From Allotamlana fucoidanivorans (GTDB lineage Bacteria; Bacteroidota; Bacteroidia; Flavobacteriales; Flavobacteriaceae): a stretch of 64,000 nucleotides of DNA. The translations under genes and the position numbers were made by a program. This document shows positions 32,849 to 40,701 of this stretch, piece after piece. The stretch covers positions 868,001 through 932,000 of the forward strand of contig NZ_CP074074.1 in the NCBI RefSeq assembly GCF_045788535.1, read 5' to 3'. Positions within the stretch are counted from its first letter, which is position 1, and each line of letters opens with the position of its first letter. Under the pieces are notes generated by a model. The model ran no database searches. It was not told the DNA's origin and saw only the letters and a program-made list of their open reading frames with translations.

Positions 32849-33468
32849 TTACTTGTCTGAAAAAAAATTTAGATTAAGGCTCGTTATTCCCACCTTGAGT
32901 ACTAAATGGGACAAATCAGATTTTTTTGATTTGTCCCTTTTTTTATTCCCTTGTAAACCCTTATTAATACTAGCTATTTTTAAGAGTAACGGATTGATAT
33001 CAGCGGTTCGAACTTGATTATTTTCAAATTGGAATTTTTTCGGGAATATCGAACCAAGGAGCTTTCTTTTGTGTTCTATGTCAGATTCAACAAGCTGAAA
33101 TTCAATGCTATGAGGTTTTTTAATCCGTTTTTGTTAGTATCCAATAATACAGATGTTTCCTTTTGTCTAATTTCTTTTTCTTTAAGTTCATCTAGAATAT
33201 TATTATAGCGCTGTTTGGCAGTTTCATAGTCTAATTTACCAATATCTCCATCAATATATAAATCCTGAAGTTTAATAAGTTTACTGTCAACTTTGACAAT
33301 GGCTTCATAGTGTTTATGGCCTAAATGTTTTTGTGCTGTCTGAGTATTTATGCGTTCCTTTATCATTTTAAATAAGAGTTTCTGAACATTTGGTTTCAAG
33401 GAAATTCCCCCAAGAAAGTTTGCAAACCATTGTTCTACGTCTTCCGCTTGTAGCGCGTTCCACAGGGT
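32849..33468 (-). pseudogene. Serine recombinase C-terminal fragment, frameshifted
   Basis: The upstream frame (33468 to 33076) reads LQAEDVEQWFANFLGGISL, then 'LDYETAKQRYNNILDELKEK', the coiled tail of large or resolvase-type serine recombinases. A one-base loss near 33077 shifts the frame. The other frame then continues HKRKLLGSIFPKKF, QFENNQVRTADINPLLLKI and on to the stop at 32849. The catalytic N-terminus is absent. This is the relic of an older mobile element beside the island edge. Confidence 0.72.
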
Positions 33469-33583
33469 TTAGTGCAATGATAATATGCATAGTATTTAGA
33501 ACGCCTCTTTGATGCACTAGCTAATAGCGGATTTGAATTAAACATGTATAACCTTAAACTAGCTGCTTATTCATTCAACTATT

Positions 33584-33608
33584 TGTCCAGTTTTTTGTCG
33601 CAAGTCCA
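33584..33608 (-). repeat. IS3-type terminal repeat remnant
   Basis: Read on the minus strand it begins TGGACTTGCGACAAAAAACT and matches 14468-14492 at 22 of 25 bases, in inverted orientation. The two lie 19.1 kb apart and enclose the island. No transposase is attached to it in the expected position. Confidence 0.55.
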
Positions 33609-33628
33609 GTTTGCACAACTTTTTCTAA

Positions 33629-33730
33629 ATGCACAACGGGTTAGGTTATAAAACGCCTAAAGAAATTATAGATTCTGAACTAAAAAATGTACTTTGTATC
33701 ATACAAAAAAATCAACCTTTGTTGCGTTAG
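33629..33730 (+). pseudogene. IS3-family OrfB C-terminal remnant
   Basis: MHNGLGYKTPKEIIDSEL and 15 further residues before a stop resemble the last segment of IS3 OrfB proteins (the LHxxLGYKTP block). Only 33 codons remain, after an in-frame stop at 33626. Confidence 0.5.
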
Positions 33731-33793
33731 AAAATTGAATGCAGCATTTTAACTTCCAAATCAATTCGTAACCTACAATTAAATCTTAGACTA

Positions 33794-34324
33794 ATGATTT
33801 ACTACTGGTTACATGTACTCTATATTTTTATAGGCTCTAGATTATTCTGGAAGCGCATTAAACCCGACCACAACTTAACTAGACAGCGAATTGTAAGTCT
33901 ATTTGATTGCGAATCCTTTAGATATATGGCTAATTCAAAATATTTCTATTACATGGATTTAATTAGGTACGAAATTGTATTTAGATCTCAGCTTTATAAC
34001 AACACCATAAAAAAAGGCATGTTTGGTGTTCTGGCTTCGCAAAAAATTATCTACAAAAAACCACTAAAACGATGGACAAAGTTTTCCATTACCCTAGTAT
34101 TAGATGGGTATGATGACAAATGGGTATACCATAAACAAATTTTTAAACAAAAAGGCGAAATCTGTGCCATTGGCTTCACAAAAGCTGGTTTTTGGAAACA
34201 TAAAAAAGCACAAAACATGACAGACATTTTATTAAAAAGTGGCGTACATCATCAAACAAAAGTGGTGTCATCCGAAACACTTGATATGTTTAAAAATGAT
34301 TATGATATTTTAAAAAAACTGTGA
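33794..34324 (+). CDS. Thioesterase-like (hot-dog fold, THEM6/4HBT-type) protein
   Basis: This 176-residue protein has an N-terminal hydrophobic segment, then 'FDCESFRYMANSKYFYYMDLIRYE', which matches the start of membrane-linked hot-dog thioesterase-like proteins in which the acidic residue follows the first helix. Strands such as 'KRWTKFSITLVLDGYDDKWVYHKQIFKQ' complete the fold. These enzymes may hydrolyse acyl-CoA, but substrates in this branch are unknown. It is the first intact gene after the accessory region. Confidence 0.75.
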   Translation: MIYYWLHVLYIFIGSRLFWKRIKPDHNLTRQRIVSLFDCESFRYMANSKYFYYMDLIRYEIVFRSQLYNNTIKKGMFGVLASQKIIYKKPLKRWTKFSITLVLDGYDDKWVYHKQIFKQKGEICAIGFTKAGFWKHKKAQNMTDILLKSGVHHQTKVVSSETLDMFKNDYDILKKL

Positions 34325-34513
34325 ATTATAGATGACTTAAAATACTCCAATTTGATATTACAGTTAAACTACAGCTCAAATTTTGCAATAATCAGGAAGT
34401 AATTTGTGGTAAAACGGTTGATTTATCGAGAGATAACAACCAGTCAACTATAATTTTTATTTTTTTTTGAGGTAAACTATAATTTTACACATAATTAATA
34501 AATAACAAATCTC

Positions 34514-34741
34514 ATGAAAAAAATTACTCTACTTTTTGCTGCATTGATGCTTTTGCTTTCTGTAACTGCACATGCTACTGAATTAAGATTAAACCTTGAA
34601 AACCCAGATGTAAGAAAATGTCTTATTGAAGCCACTAAATATGAAGGATGGGAATTAAGAGCGACTTACTTAAACGCTAATGAAAAATTAGTTATGGTTT
34701 TTGTAAAAGGAACAGATGTAAGAACGTACACAAGCATCTAA
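34514..34741 (+). CDS. Small secreted hypothetical protein
   Basis: This 75-residue protein has a clear signal peptide ('KKITLLFAALMLLLSVTAHA', cleavage after AHA). The mature part of about 54 residues includes 'RKCLIEATKYEGWELRATYLN'. It is a single-gene unit: an ATG behind an AT-rich leader and a strong terminator 21 bases after the stop. No family recognised. Confidence 0.7.
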   Translation: MKKITLLFAALMLLLSVTAHATELRLNLENPDVRKCLIEATKYEGWELRATYLNANEKLVMVFVKGTDVRTYTSI

Positions 34742-34761
34742 AAAATAAACCGTTAAATACC

Positions 34762-34791
34762 AAAAAGCCAACTTTTAAAAGTTGGCTTTTT
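34762..34791 (+). terminator. Rho-independent terminator
   Basis: AAAAAGCCAAC and GTTGGCTTTTT form an 11-bp stem around TTTTAAAA, directly after the small secreted protein gene, with a T run on the plus strand. Confidence 0.85.
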
Positions 34792-35128
34792 GCTTTCAAT
34801 AACATTAGAAACCCTTATTAAACACCAAATTGTGTTAAATGATGGTTTAAGTGTTTATAAAACATATTATTCCACTGTGATTTGGTTAAAGCTCCAAAAG
34901 AATGAGATTCCTTTCCATCAAAATAACCTTCTCCTAGTTCTTGAGTTTTTACTAGGTAATTAATTAAACGCTCTTTTTCTTCTATAAAATTCTTTTGCTT
35001 TGCTACTAAAAATTGTGGCGCGGTTCTAGAATTTTTAGGATAAGGTTTTTCATTCACTACGGCAGATTTTACAAATAGCTTTAACAACGCTTTTTTTAAA
35101 CTATTGGGTTTTTTATGAATAGCTGAGT

Positions 35129-36136
35129 TCAACCCATAAGTGCAACACACTTATTATTTAGGACTTCAATAGGGTTATTATAATTAAACTTTCTAATAGG
35201 TCTGTAATTTAGTAATTTTTCAACTTCTTTTATTCTTTTGATTGATACTTCTCTAAGGTCTGTTTTCTTTGGAAAAAACCTTCTTATAACGCCTATTCTA
35301 TTTTCTACTGTTCCTTTATCCTGAGAGGTATATGGTCTTGTAAAGTATGTTTTTACATTTAAGTCTTTCGCTATTTTATTGTGTTGTGCAAATTCTTTTC
35401 CATTATCAAAAGTTATGGTCTTTATCCAAGATGAGTTAAAGTTTGTGAGTCTTTTACTCATTTTTTGATAGACTTCATCTGCATTTTTACTACCCAGTTT
35501 TTCTATCATAGTTATCAATGTTGTTCTATCTGTCATTACTAATAACGCTGATTTGTGGTTGCTTCCCATCATTAAATCTACTTCTATATCTCCAATGCGA
35601 GAACGTTGGTTTACGACCTGGGGACGTTTATCTATGCCTACGCGCCCTGTTATTGCACCTCGTTTATCCTTTACATTGTTCCTTTTTTGCCTTCTACCTG
35701 TATGGCGTAGGTGTTTGTAAAGGTTCTTGTAGCGTTTGTGTTTTCTATGATTGCTATGTTTTGCAGTCCATATCCATTTATAAATAGTCTCGTGACTCAC
35801 GCAGGTTTCAGCTTCTTTAGCAAGTCTTTTAGCTATGAGTTCTGGGCTCCATTTCTCATATTCCATTAATCCAGCAATACGTTCTTTAAGCTGATCTGTC
35901 AACGCTATAGACTTTGTTTTGGTACAATGCCTGTCATTTGTCTTTTGATGGGCGTGTTCTGGCAAGTATTTACCAGATGTTCGGCCTCTACTTGGTGTAT
36001 TCCTCTTTAATTCTCGTGATATACTACTCTTATTAAAACCTATTGTTTTAGCTATTTGAGTAATACTTATTCCTGCATCTAATAACGCAGAGATTTGATA
36101 CCTTTGTGGTAAGGTCAATTGTTTATAATGTTTCAT
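35129..36136 (-). CDS. IS30-family transposase
   Basis: This 335-residue protein has an N-terminal HTH_38 region ('LTLPQRYQISALLDAGISIT') and an rve DDE core: Asp in 'GDIEVDLMMGSNHK', Asp in 'TITFDNGKEFAQH' and Glu in 'QDKGTVENRIGVIRRFF'. The frame is intact. The last codons read through the terminal repeat (NNKCVALMG), so the stop codon is supplied by the target DNA rather than by the element. Confidence 0.94.
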   Translation of the reverse strand: MKHYKQLTLPQRYQISALLDAGISITQIAKTIGFNKSSISRELKRNTPSRGRTSGKYLPEHAHQKTNDRHCTKTKSIALTDQLKERIAGLMEYEKWSPELIAKRLAKEAETCVSHETIYKWIWTAKHSNHRKHKRYKNLYKHLRHTGRRQKRNNVKDKRGAITGRVGIDKRPQVVNQRSRIGDIEVDLMMGSNHKSALLVMTDRTTLITMIEKLGSKNADEVYQKMSKRLTNFNSSWIKTITFDNGKEFAQHNKIAKDLNVKTYFTRPYTSQDKGTVENRIGVIRRFFPKKTDLREVSIKRIKEVEKLLNYRPIRKFNYNNPIEVLNNKCVALMG

Positions 36137-36208
36137 CCAAAACGAATATAAATATTGAGCCTAAAATAGATGGGGCTAGCCCCATCTATTTTAAATATTC
36201 GTGTTGCA
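35137..36208 (-). mobile_element. IS30-family insertion sequence
   Basis: The ends share AAGTGCAACAC in inverted orientation (35137 inward and about 36208 inward). It interrupts the DUF1569 gene. A target duplication could not be fixed with confidence. A 30-bp perfect palindrome lies inside the end upstream of the transposase. Confidence 0.82.
36163..36192. repeat. Perfect 30-bp palindrome in the IS30 end
   Basis: AAAATAGATGGGGCT is followed directly by its exact inverse, with no loop. It lies between the transposase start and the element end, where it may block readthrough transcription from the host gene. Confidence 0.8.
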
Positions 36209-36413
36209 CTTATTAATTGAACTTAGAATATCATCAAAAACCATTTCATAAGTTACATTACAATGAGCCAACATTTGATCTACACTCATTTTTCCCCATA
36301 GAGCCTTGGTGGTTGGCTCTAGTGTGTTTATTCTTTTAATAAGATTATTTGTTACTTCTAAATCAAAAATATTTTGCATTATTATATGTTAATTATAGTA
36401 AACTTCACCTTCA

Positions 36414-37172
36414 TTAAAACCCGCGTTCTTTTTGAATTAATTCATAAGCCAACTGTACTTGCCTAAATTTTTCTTCGGCGCCTTTTTGGTGTTCTTCTCC
36501 CAAGTGAATCACCTTATCTGGATGGTATTTTTTAGCCATTTTTCGGTAAGCTTTTTTAATATCTTCAACAGAAGCATTTTTGTCAATTTCTAAAACCTTG
36601 TAAGCATTATCACTATTACTATAAAACATAGCTTTAATACTTTCATAATCTCTAGCTGAAATTCCTAAGTACCCTGCCATTTTATAAATTTGATGAACTT
36701 CATCTTCTGTTACCAAACCATCAGCCTTTGCTATACCAAATAAAAAATGAATGAGTTGCAAACGAGAAGCATGATCCATCATTTGTCTGATTTGCAAACA
36801 AACCGGACGCACAGAAATATTCTGTTTATTAATGTTTTTAAACAGCTTAAAAGCATGATTGGCACGTTCTTTACCATACATACCCACAAATTGCTGCCTT
36901 ACAAAATCTAATTCGCGTTTGTCTTGTTTCCCATTAGCCTTTATAATTACTGAAGCTAAAATTAACAGACTCACCTCAAAATCTCCAGATTGCGTTTGCG
37001 TATGATACCTACTTCTAGTAGGCCTTCGGGGTTCACTAGTATCAAAAAAAGAACCACCTTCTGCTTTCCCGAAAGAATCAACCAAACTACCAACAGCCAA
37101 GCCAATAATAGCACCAATTGGACCACCAAAAGACCAGCCTAAAGCACCACCAATCCATTTAGAAAAACTCAT
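36414..37172 (-). CDS. TerB-like and DnaJ-domain protein (DjlA-like)
   Basis: This 252-residue protein starts with a glycine-rich hydrophobic stretch ('GGALGWSFGGPIGAIIGLAVGSL'), which may anchor it. A TerB-like acidic helical domain follows (about 60-175, 'LLILASVIIKANGKQDKRELDFV'). The C-terminal J-domain has HPD in 'MAKKYHPDKVIHLG' near 212. This is the DjlA order, a membrane-linked DnaK co-chaperone. Single gene, divergent from the bacilliredoxin gene. Confidence 0.9.
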   Translation of the reverse strand: MSFSKWIGGALGWSFGGPIGAIIGLAVGSLVDSFGKAEGGSFFDTSEPRRPTRSRYHTQTQSGDFEVSLLILASVIIKANGKQDKRELDFVRQQFVGMYGKERANHAFKLFKNINKQNISVRPVCLQIRQMMDHASRLQLIHFLFGIAKADGLVTEDEVHQIYKMAGYLGISARDYESIKAMFYSNSDNAYKVLEIDKNASVEDIKKAYRKMAKKYHPDKVIHLGEEHQKGAEEKFRQVQLAYELIQKERGF

Positions 37173-37249
37173 GTATGTTTATAGATTTTAATTATTCTCA
37201 AATATAATATTTGTTGGTTGATTGTTTTATAGATTTGTTACACAATTGG

Positions 37250-37257
37250 TATCTTTG
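37250..37257 (+). promoter_or_regulatory. Bacteroidetes -7 promoter element before the bacilliredoxin gene
   Basis: TATCTTTG fits the Bacteroidetes -7 consensus TAnnTTTG and lies 36 bases upstream of the ATG at 37294. The matching -33 TTTG is not clearly spaced. Confidence 0.5.
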
Positions 37258-37293
37258 CAACTCAAAAAAATTGTTAAACTAAAAATTTAAAAT

Positions 37294-37704
37294 ATGTATC
37301 CAGCAGAATTAGTAAAACCAATGCGCGAAGATTTAACTAACGTTGGTTTTGAAGAATTATACACTGCAGAAGAAGTTGATGCAGCCCTAGCCAAAAAAGG
37401 TACTACCTTAGTAGTAGTAAATTCTGTTTGTGGTTGTGCGGCAGCAAATGCTAGACCAGGAGCTAAAATGAGTTTGAATAATGCAAAAAAACCAAACCAT
37501 ATTTTTACCGTTTTTGCGGGCGTTGATAAAGAAGCTGTTGATAAAGCACGTGGTTACATGGTACCATTTCCGCCAAGTTCACCAAGTATGGCTTTATTTA
37601 AAGATGGCGAATTAGTACATATGCTTGAACGCCATCATATTGAAGGCCGTCCAGCCGAACTAATTGCTGAAAACTTAATAGACGCCTATAACGAATACTG
37701 TTAA
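37294..37704 (+). CDS. BrxA/BrxB-family bacilliredoxin (YphP/YqiW-like)
   Basis: This 136-residue cytoplasmic thioredoxin-fold protein has the redox motif C46-G-C48 in 'VVNSVCGCAAANARPG'. In Bacillus these proteins remove bacillithiol from oxidised protein thiols. Length and the C-terminal 'PPSSPSMALFKDGELVHMLERHHIEGR' fit the family closely. It stands alone with its own promoter. Bacillithiol use in this organism is inferred from the family. Confidence 0.93.
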   Translation: MYPAELVKPMREDLTNVGFEELYTAEEVDAALAKKGTTLVVVNSVCGCAAANARPGAKMSLNNAKKPNHIFTVFAGVDKEAVDKARGYMVPFPPSSPSMALFKDGELVHMLERHHIEGRPAELIAENLIDAYNEYC

Positions 37705-37808
37705 TTTTTTTAAAAAATAGTAAAAGAGTCATATCAGTAGTTATGGCTCTTTTTTTTAGACGCAACCTTTTAACCTTTTTTACATCTCAATTTAAAACTA
37801 CCTTTAGT

Positions 37809-38204
37809 ATGAACAGAACACCAATTATTTTAATTGCTTTCTTATCCTTTACTCTATTGGCTTATAAATGTGATGATAATCAAGAAACGCTTACTCAAGA
37901 AACAGCACAGGTAGAGTTAAACAAATTGAAGTCTGAAATTGAAACTTTAGCTGCATCATCCGTTTGCGGGGAATCATATACCTGTCATTACATTGGTTTA
38001 GGAAGCAAACCTTGTGGAGGATTTTGGAGTTATATCACCTATTCTACATCTATAGATACCGAAAAACTAAAAAAACTGGTAGAAAGTTATAACGAAAACG
38101 AAAAAGCCTTTAATAGCAAATGGGAAGTAATGTCTGATTGCGCTATGGTAAATCCACCTACCAGCTTAAAATGTGAAAATAACAAGTGCATTGCTGAGTA
38201 TTAA
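37809..38204 (+). CDS. Small lipoprotein, hypothetical
   Basis: The ATG at 37809 gives 131 residues with a lipoprotein signal ('TPIILIAFLSFTLLAYKC'). An earlier ATG at 37743 would add 22 residues before it. The mature part has paired cysteines ('SVCGESYTCHYIG', 'KPCGGFWSY', 'SDCAMVNPPTSLKCENNKC'), suggesting a disulphide-stabilised envelope domain. No family recognised. It lies 27 bases before the PlsC-type gene. Confidence 0.7.
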   Translation: MNRTPIILIAFLSFTLLAYKCDDNQETLTQETAQVELNKLKSEIETLAASSVCGESYTCHYIGLGSKPCGGFWSYITYSTSIDTEKLKKLVESYNENEKAFNSKWEVMSDCAMVNPPTSLKCENNKCIAEY

Positions 38205-38230
38205 AAATAAGTTTTACTTATTTTTGGCGC

Positions 38231-38968
38231 ATGCTAAAAATTTTATCATACCCCATAAGCGCTATTTATTACTTGTGTTTTTTATTAACACTCGTTGTTT
38301 TTCATCCTATCCAGTGGTTTTGTTTTAACGTTTTTGGTTATCAAGCCCACAAAAAAAGTGTGGATGCCTTGCAATTTTGCTTAATGCGATGTGCCAATAT
38401 TTTAGGAACACGGTTTAGCTTTAAAAATCCATACAATATTGAAGCAAACCAGCCTTTAATTGTTGTAGCCAACCATCAAAGTCTTCATGATATTTATCCA
38501 TTAACATGGTTTATGCGAAAATATCATCCAAAATTCATAAGTAAAATTGAATTAGGGAAAGGTATTCCTAGTGTGTCTTATAATTTGCGTCATGGTGGCG
38601 CCGCATTAATTGACCGAAAGAACCCAAGACAATCCCTACCTGCTCTTATGAAGTTTGGAGAATACATTGCTAAAAACAAAAGAGCAGCTGTCATTTTCCC
38701 AGAAGGAACACGCAGTAAAACAGGAAAACCAAAACCTTTTCAAACCAAAGGCTTAGAGATTTTATTCAAAAAAATACCTGATGCACAGGTTGTACCAATA
38801 ACTATTAATAACTCATGGAAAATTTTAAAATATGGTAATTTTCCATTAAGTTTAGGTACACATGTTACTTTTACCGTGCATAAGCCTTTAAAAGTTAGTA
38901 CCTTTGTAGATAAGCAAGAGCTTATTAAAACTATTGAAAGCACCATTACTAGTGCTGTTCACATATAA
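38231..38968 (+). CDS. plsC: 1-acyl-sn-glycerol-3-phosphate acyltransferase (PlsC family)
   Basis: This 245-residue membrane enzyme adds the second acyl chain in phosphatidic acid synthesis. It shows an N-terminal hydrophobic segment, the catalytic HX4D motif in 'VANHQSLHDIYPL' near residue 79, and FPEGTRSKTG near 156 (glycerol-phosphate binding). Length fits. The next gene, an acyl-ACP desaturase, starts 11 bases on, so the two likely form a lipid operon. Confidence 0.92.
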   Translation: MLKILSYPISAIYYLCFLLTLVVFHPIQWFCFNVFGYQAHKKSVDALQFCLMRCANILGTRFSFKNPYNIEANQPLIVVANHQSLHDIYPLTWFMRKYHPKFISKIELGKGIPSVSYNLRHGGAALIDRKNPRQSLPALMKFGEYIAKNKRAAVIFPEGTRSKTGKPKPFQTKGLEILFKKIPDAQVVPITINNSWKILKYGNFPLSLGTHVTFTVHKPLKVSTFVDKQELIKTIESTITSAVHI

Positions 38969-38979
38969 AACTTATACAG

Positions 38980-39981
38980 ATGTCTTTAAAAAATAAGAGA
39001 TTAGAGGTGATGCAGTTTTTGGAAAAAGACGTTGACGCTTTAATGGAAAAATATTTAATTCCGATTGATACCATATGGCAACCCACAGATTTTCTACCAA
39101 ATTCTGAAACCACTAATGACACTTTTTTTGAAGAGGTTAGAGAAATAAGAGAGTTGGCCAAAGAATTACCTTATGATTTCTGGGTGGTTTTGGTTGGTGA
39201 TATGATTACTGAGGAAGCCTTACCAACCTATGAGTCGTGGCTCATGGATGTAGAAGGGGTTAATCAAGTAGATGGGGGTGGCAACGGATGGTCAAAATGG
39301 GTAAAACAATGGACCGCCGAAGAAAACCGTCATGGTGATGTACTAAACAAATACCTTTACCTCTCGGGTAGAGTAAATATGAAAGAAATTGAAATTACTA
39401 CGCAACATCTTATTGCAGACGGTTTTGATATTGGCACAGACAGAGATCCTTATAAGAACTTTGTATATACCAGCTTTCAAGAATTAGCTACCTATGTGTC
39501 ACACAACCGGGTAGCTAAAATTGCTCGAAAAAAAGGAAACAAACGTTTGGCTAAAATGTGTCAAATCATTTCTGGGGATGAAATGCGTCACCATCATGCT
39601 TATTCTGATTTTGTAGACCGTATTTTTAAGGTAGATCCTAGCCAAATGATGATGGCTTTTCACTATATGATGAAACAAAAGATTACCATGCCTGCTCATT
39701 TTTTAAGAGAAACAGGCGGTAAAATAGGCTCTGCTTTTGAAGAATTTTCAAATACGGCACAGCGTATTGGGGTTTATACCTCAACAGATTATGTTGATAT
39801 TCTTCAAAAATTAATCAATAGATGGGAAATTGATAAAATTACGGGGCTCACCGATGAAGCAGAAAAAGCGAGAGACTATTTAATGAAACTTCCCGCCAGA
39901 ATGTATCGCTTAGCAGAGCGCATGAAAATTCCAGAAAATTCATTTCAATTTAAATGGGTAGAGCCAGCACTTACTAAATAA
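38980..39981 (+). CDS. Acyl-ACP desaturase (stearoyl-ACP desaturase type, FA_desaturase_2)
   Basis: This 333-residue soluble diiron enzyme introduces a cis double bond into acyl-ACP. The iron ligands are visible as two E-ExxH pairs: EENRHGD near residue 110 and DEMRHHHAYSDF near 205, with partner Glu residues in nearby helices ('MITEEALPTYESW', 'SFQELATYVSH'). Length is normal. It is coupled to plsC upstream, consistent with membrane lipid synthesis. Confidence 0.94.
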   Translation: MSLKNKRLEVMQFLEKDVDALMEKYLIPIDTIWQPTDFLPNSETTNDTFFEEVREIRELAKELPYDFWVVLVGDMITEEALPTYESWLMDVEGVNQVDGGGNGWSKWVKQWTAEENRHGDVLNKYLYLSGRVNMKEIEITTQHLIADGFDIGTDRDPYKNFVYTSFQELATYVSHNRVAKIARKKGNKRLAKMCQIISGDEMRHHHAYSDFVDRIFKVDPSQMMMAFHYMMKQKITMPAHFLRETGGKIGSAFEEFSNTAQRIGVYTSTDYVDILQKLINRWEIDKITGLTDEAEKARDYLMKLPARMYRLAERMKIPENSFQFKWVEPALTK

Positions 39982-40046
39982 TATCATATTCAACACAAAA
40001 TTTAATTCCTTTCCATACACCGAAAGGAATTTTTGTTTTCATCATT

Positions 40047-40700
40047 ATGTCTGAAAATCAAATCATAACTAAAACCAAAATTTTTGTAAAAGAAACCCTA
40101 AATGATGTGGAAGGTGGACATGATTGGTTTCATATAGAACGTGTATACAAAAATAGCTTGCTCATTGCTAAAAAAGAGCCTGTAGACCTTTTCGTGGTAT
40201 CTTTAGGAGCGTTATTACATGATATTGCCGATAGTAAATTTCATAATGGCGATGAAACTGTGGGGCCTAAAATGGCGCGAGAATTTCTTTTTAAACAAAA
40301 TGTTGATTCTACTATCATAGAGCACGTAGTCAACATTATCAAAAATATTTCTTTTAAAGGGGGGCATACCCCACAAACATTCCAATCGCCTGAATTAGAT
40401 GTGGTGCAAGATGCCGATAGATTAGATGCCATTGGCGCCATTGGTATTGCCAGATGTTTTAATTATGGTGGTTTTAAAAACAGAGCTTTATATAACCCTA
40501 AGATAAAACCAAACCTCAATATGACCAAAGAAGTCTATAAATCGTCAACAGCTCCTTCTATTAATCATTTTTATGAAAAATTATTATTGCTTAAAGACAG
40601 GATGAATACACAAACTGGGAAAAAAATTGCCCAAGAGCGCCATAACTACATGCTAGCGTTTCTTGAGCAATTTTATAATGAATGGAATGGAATAAGATAA
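40047..40700 (+). CDS. HD-domain phosphohydrolase
   Basis: This 217-residue protein has the HD superfamily metal site: His in 'GHDWFHIERVY', the HD pair in 'ALLHDIADSKFHNGDE' near residue 59, and Asp in 'VQDADRLDAIGAIGIAR' near 125. It is closest to the YedJ/YpgQ-type small HD hydrolases, which cleave nucleotides in vitro. A terminator-like AAAGGAATTTTT run (40023-40034) precedes it. Its stop is one base from the convergent AraC gene's stop. Confidence 0.9.
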   Translation: MSENQIITKTKIFVKETLNDVEGGHDWFHIERVYKNSLLIAKKEPVDLFVVSLGALLHDIADSKFHNGDETVGPKMAREFLFKQNVDSTIIEHVVNIIKNISFKGGHTPQTFQSPELDVVQDADRLDAIGAIGIARCFNYGGFKNRALYNPKIKPNLNMTKEVYKSSTAPSINHFYEKLLLLKDRMNTQTGKKIAQERHNYMLAFLEQFYNEWNGIR

Positions 40701-40701
40701 A

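Larger units (their letters stand above)
33469..33793. other. IS graveyard without an intact gene
   Basis: Apart from the IS-end sequence (33584-33608) and a 33-codon IS3 OrfB tail (33629-33730), nothing is recognised in this 325-bp stretch. It separates the accessory region from the core chromosome. Confidence 0.5.
34818..36379 (-). pseudogene. DUF1569-family gene split by an IS30 insertion
   Basis: The N-terminal part (36379 down to about 36208) reads 'LEPTTKALWGKMSVDQMLAHCNVTYEMVF'. The C-terminal part (about 35137 down to 34818) reads from HKKPNSLKKALLKLF to 'HSFGALTKSQWNNMFYKHLNHHLTQFGV'. Together they make one DUF1569 protein of about 155 residues, a DinB-like helical family with a metal-binding His pattern and unknown function. 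The IS30 element lies between them, so neither half is likely functional. Confidence 0.85.

Noticed and set aside
32870..32905. tRNA 3' end next to the island (GGCTCGTTATTCCC...)
   Set aside because: No T-arm with correct 5-bp pairing and no acceptor partner; the stretch is also coding in the serine recombinase remnant.
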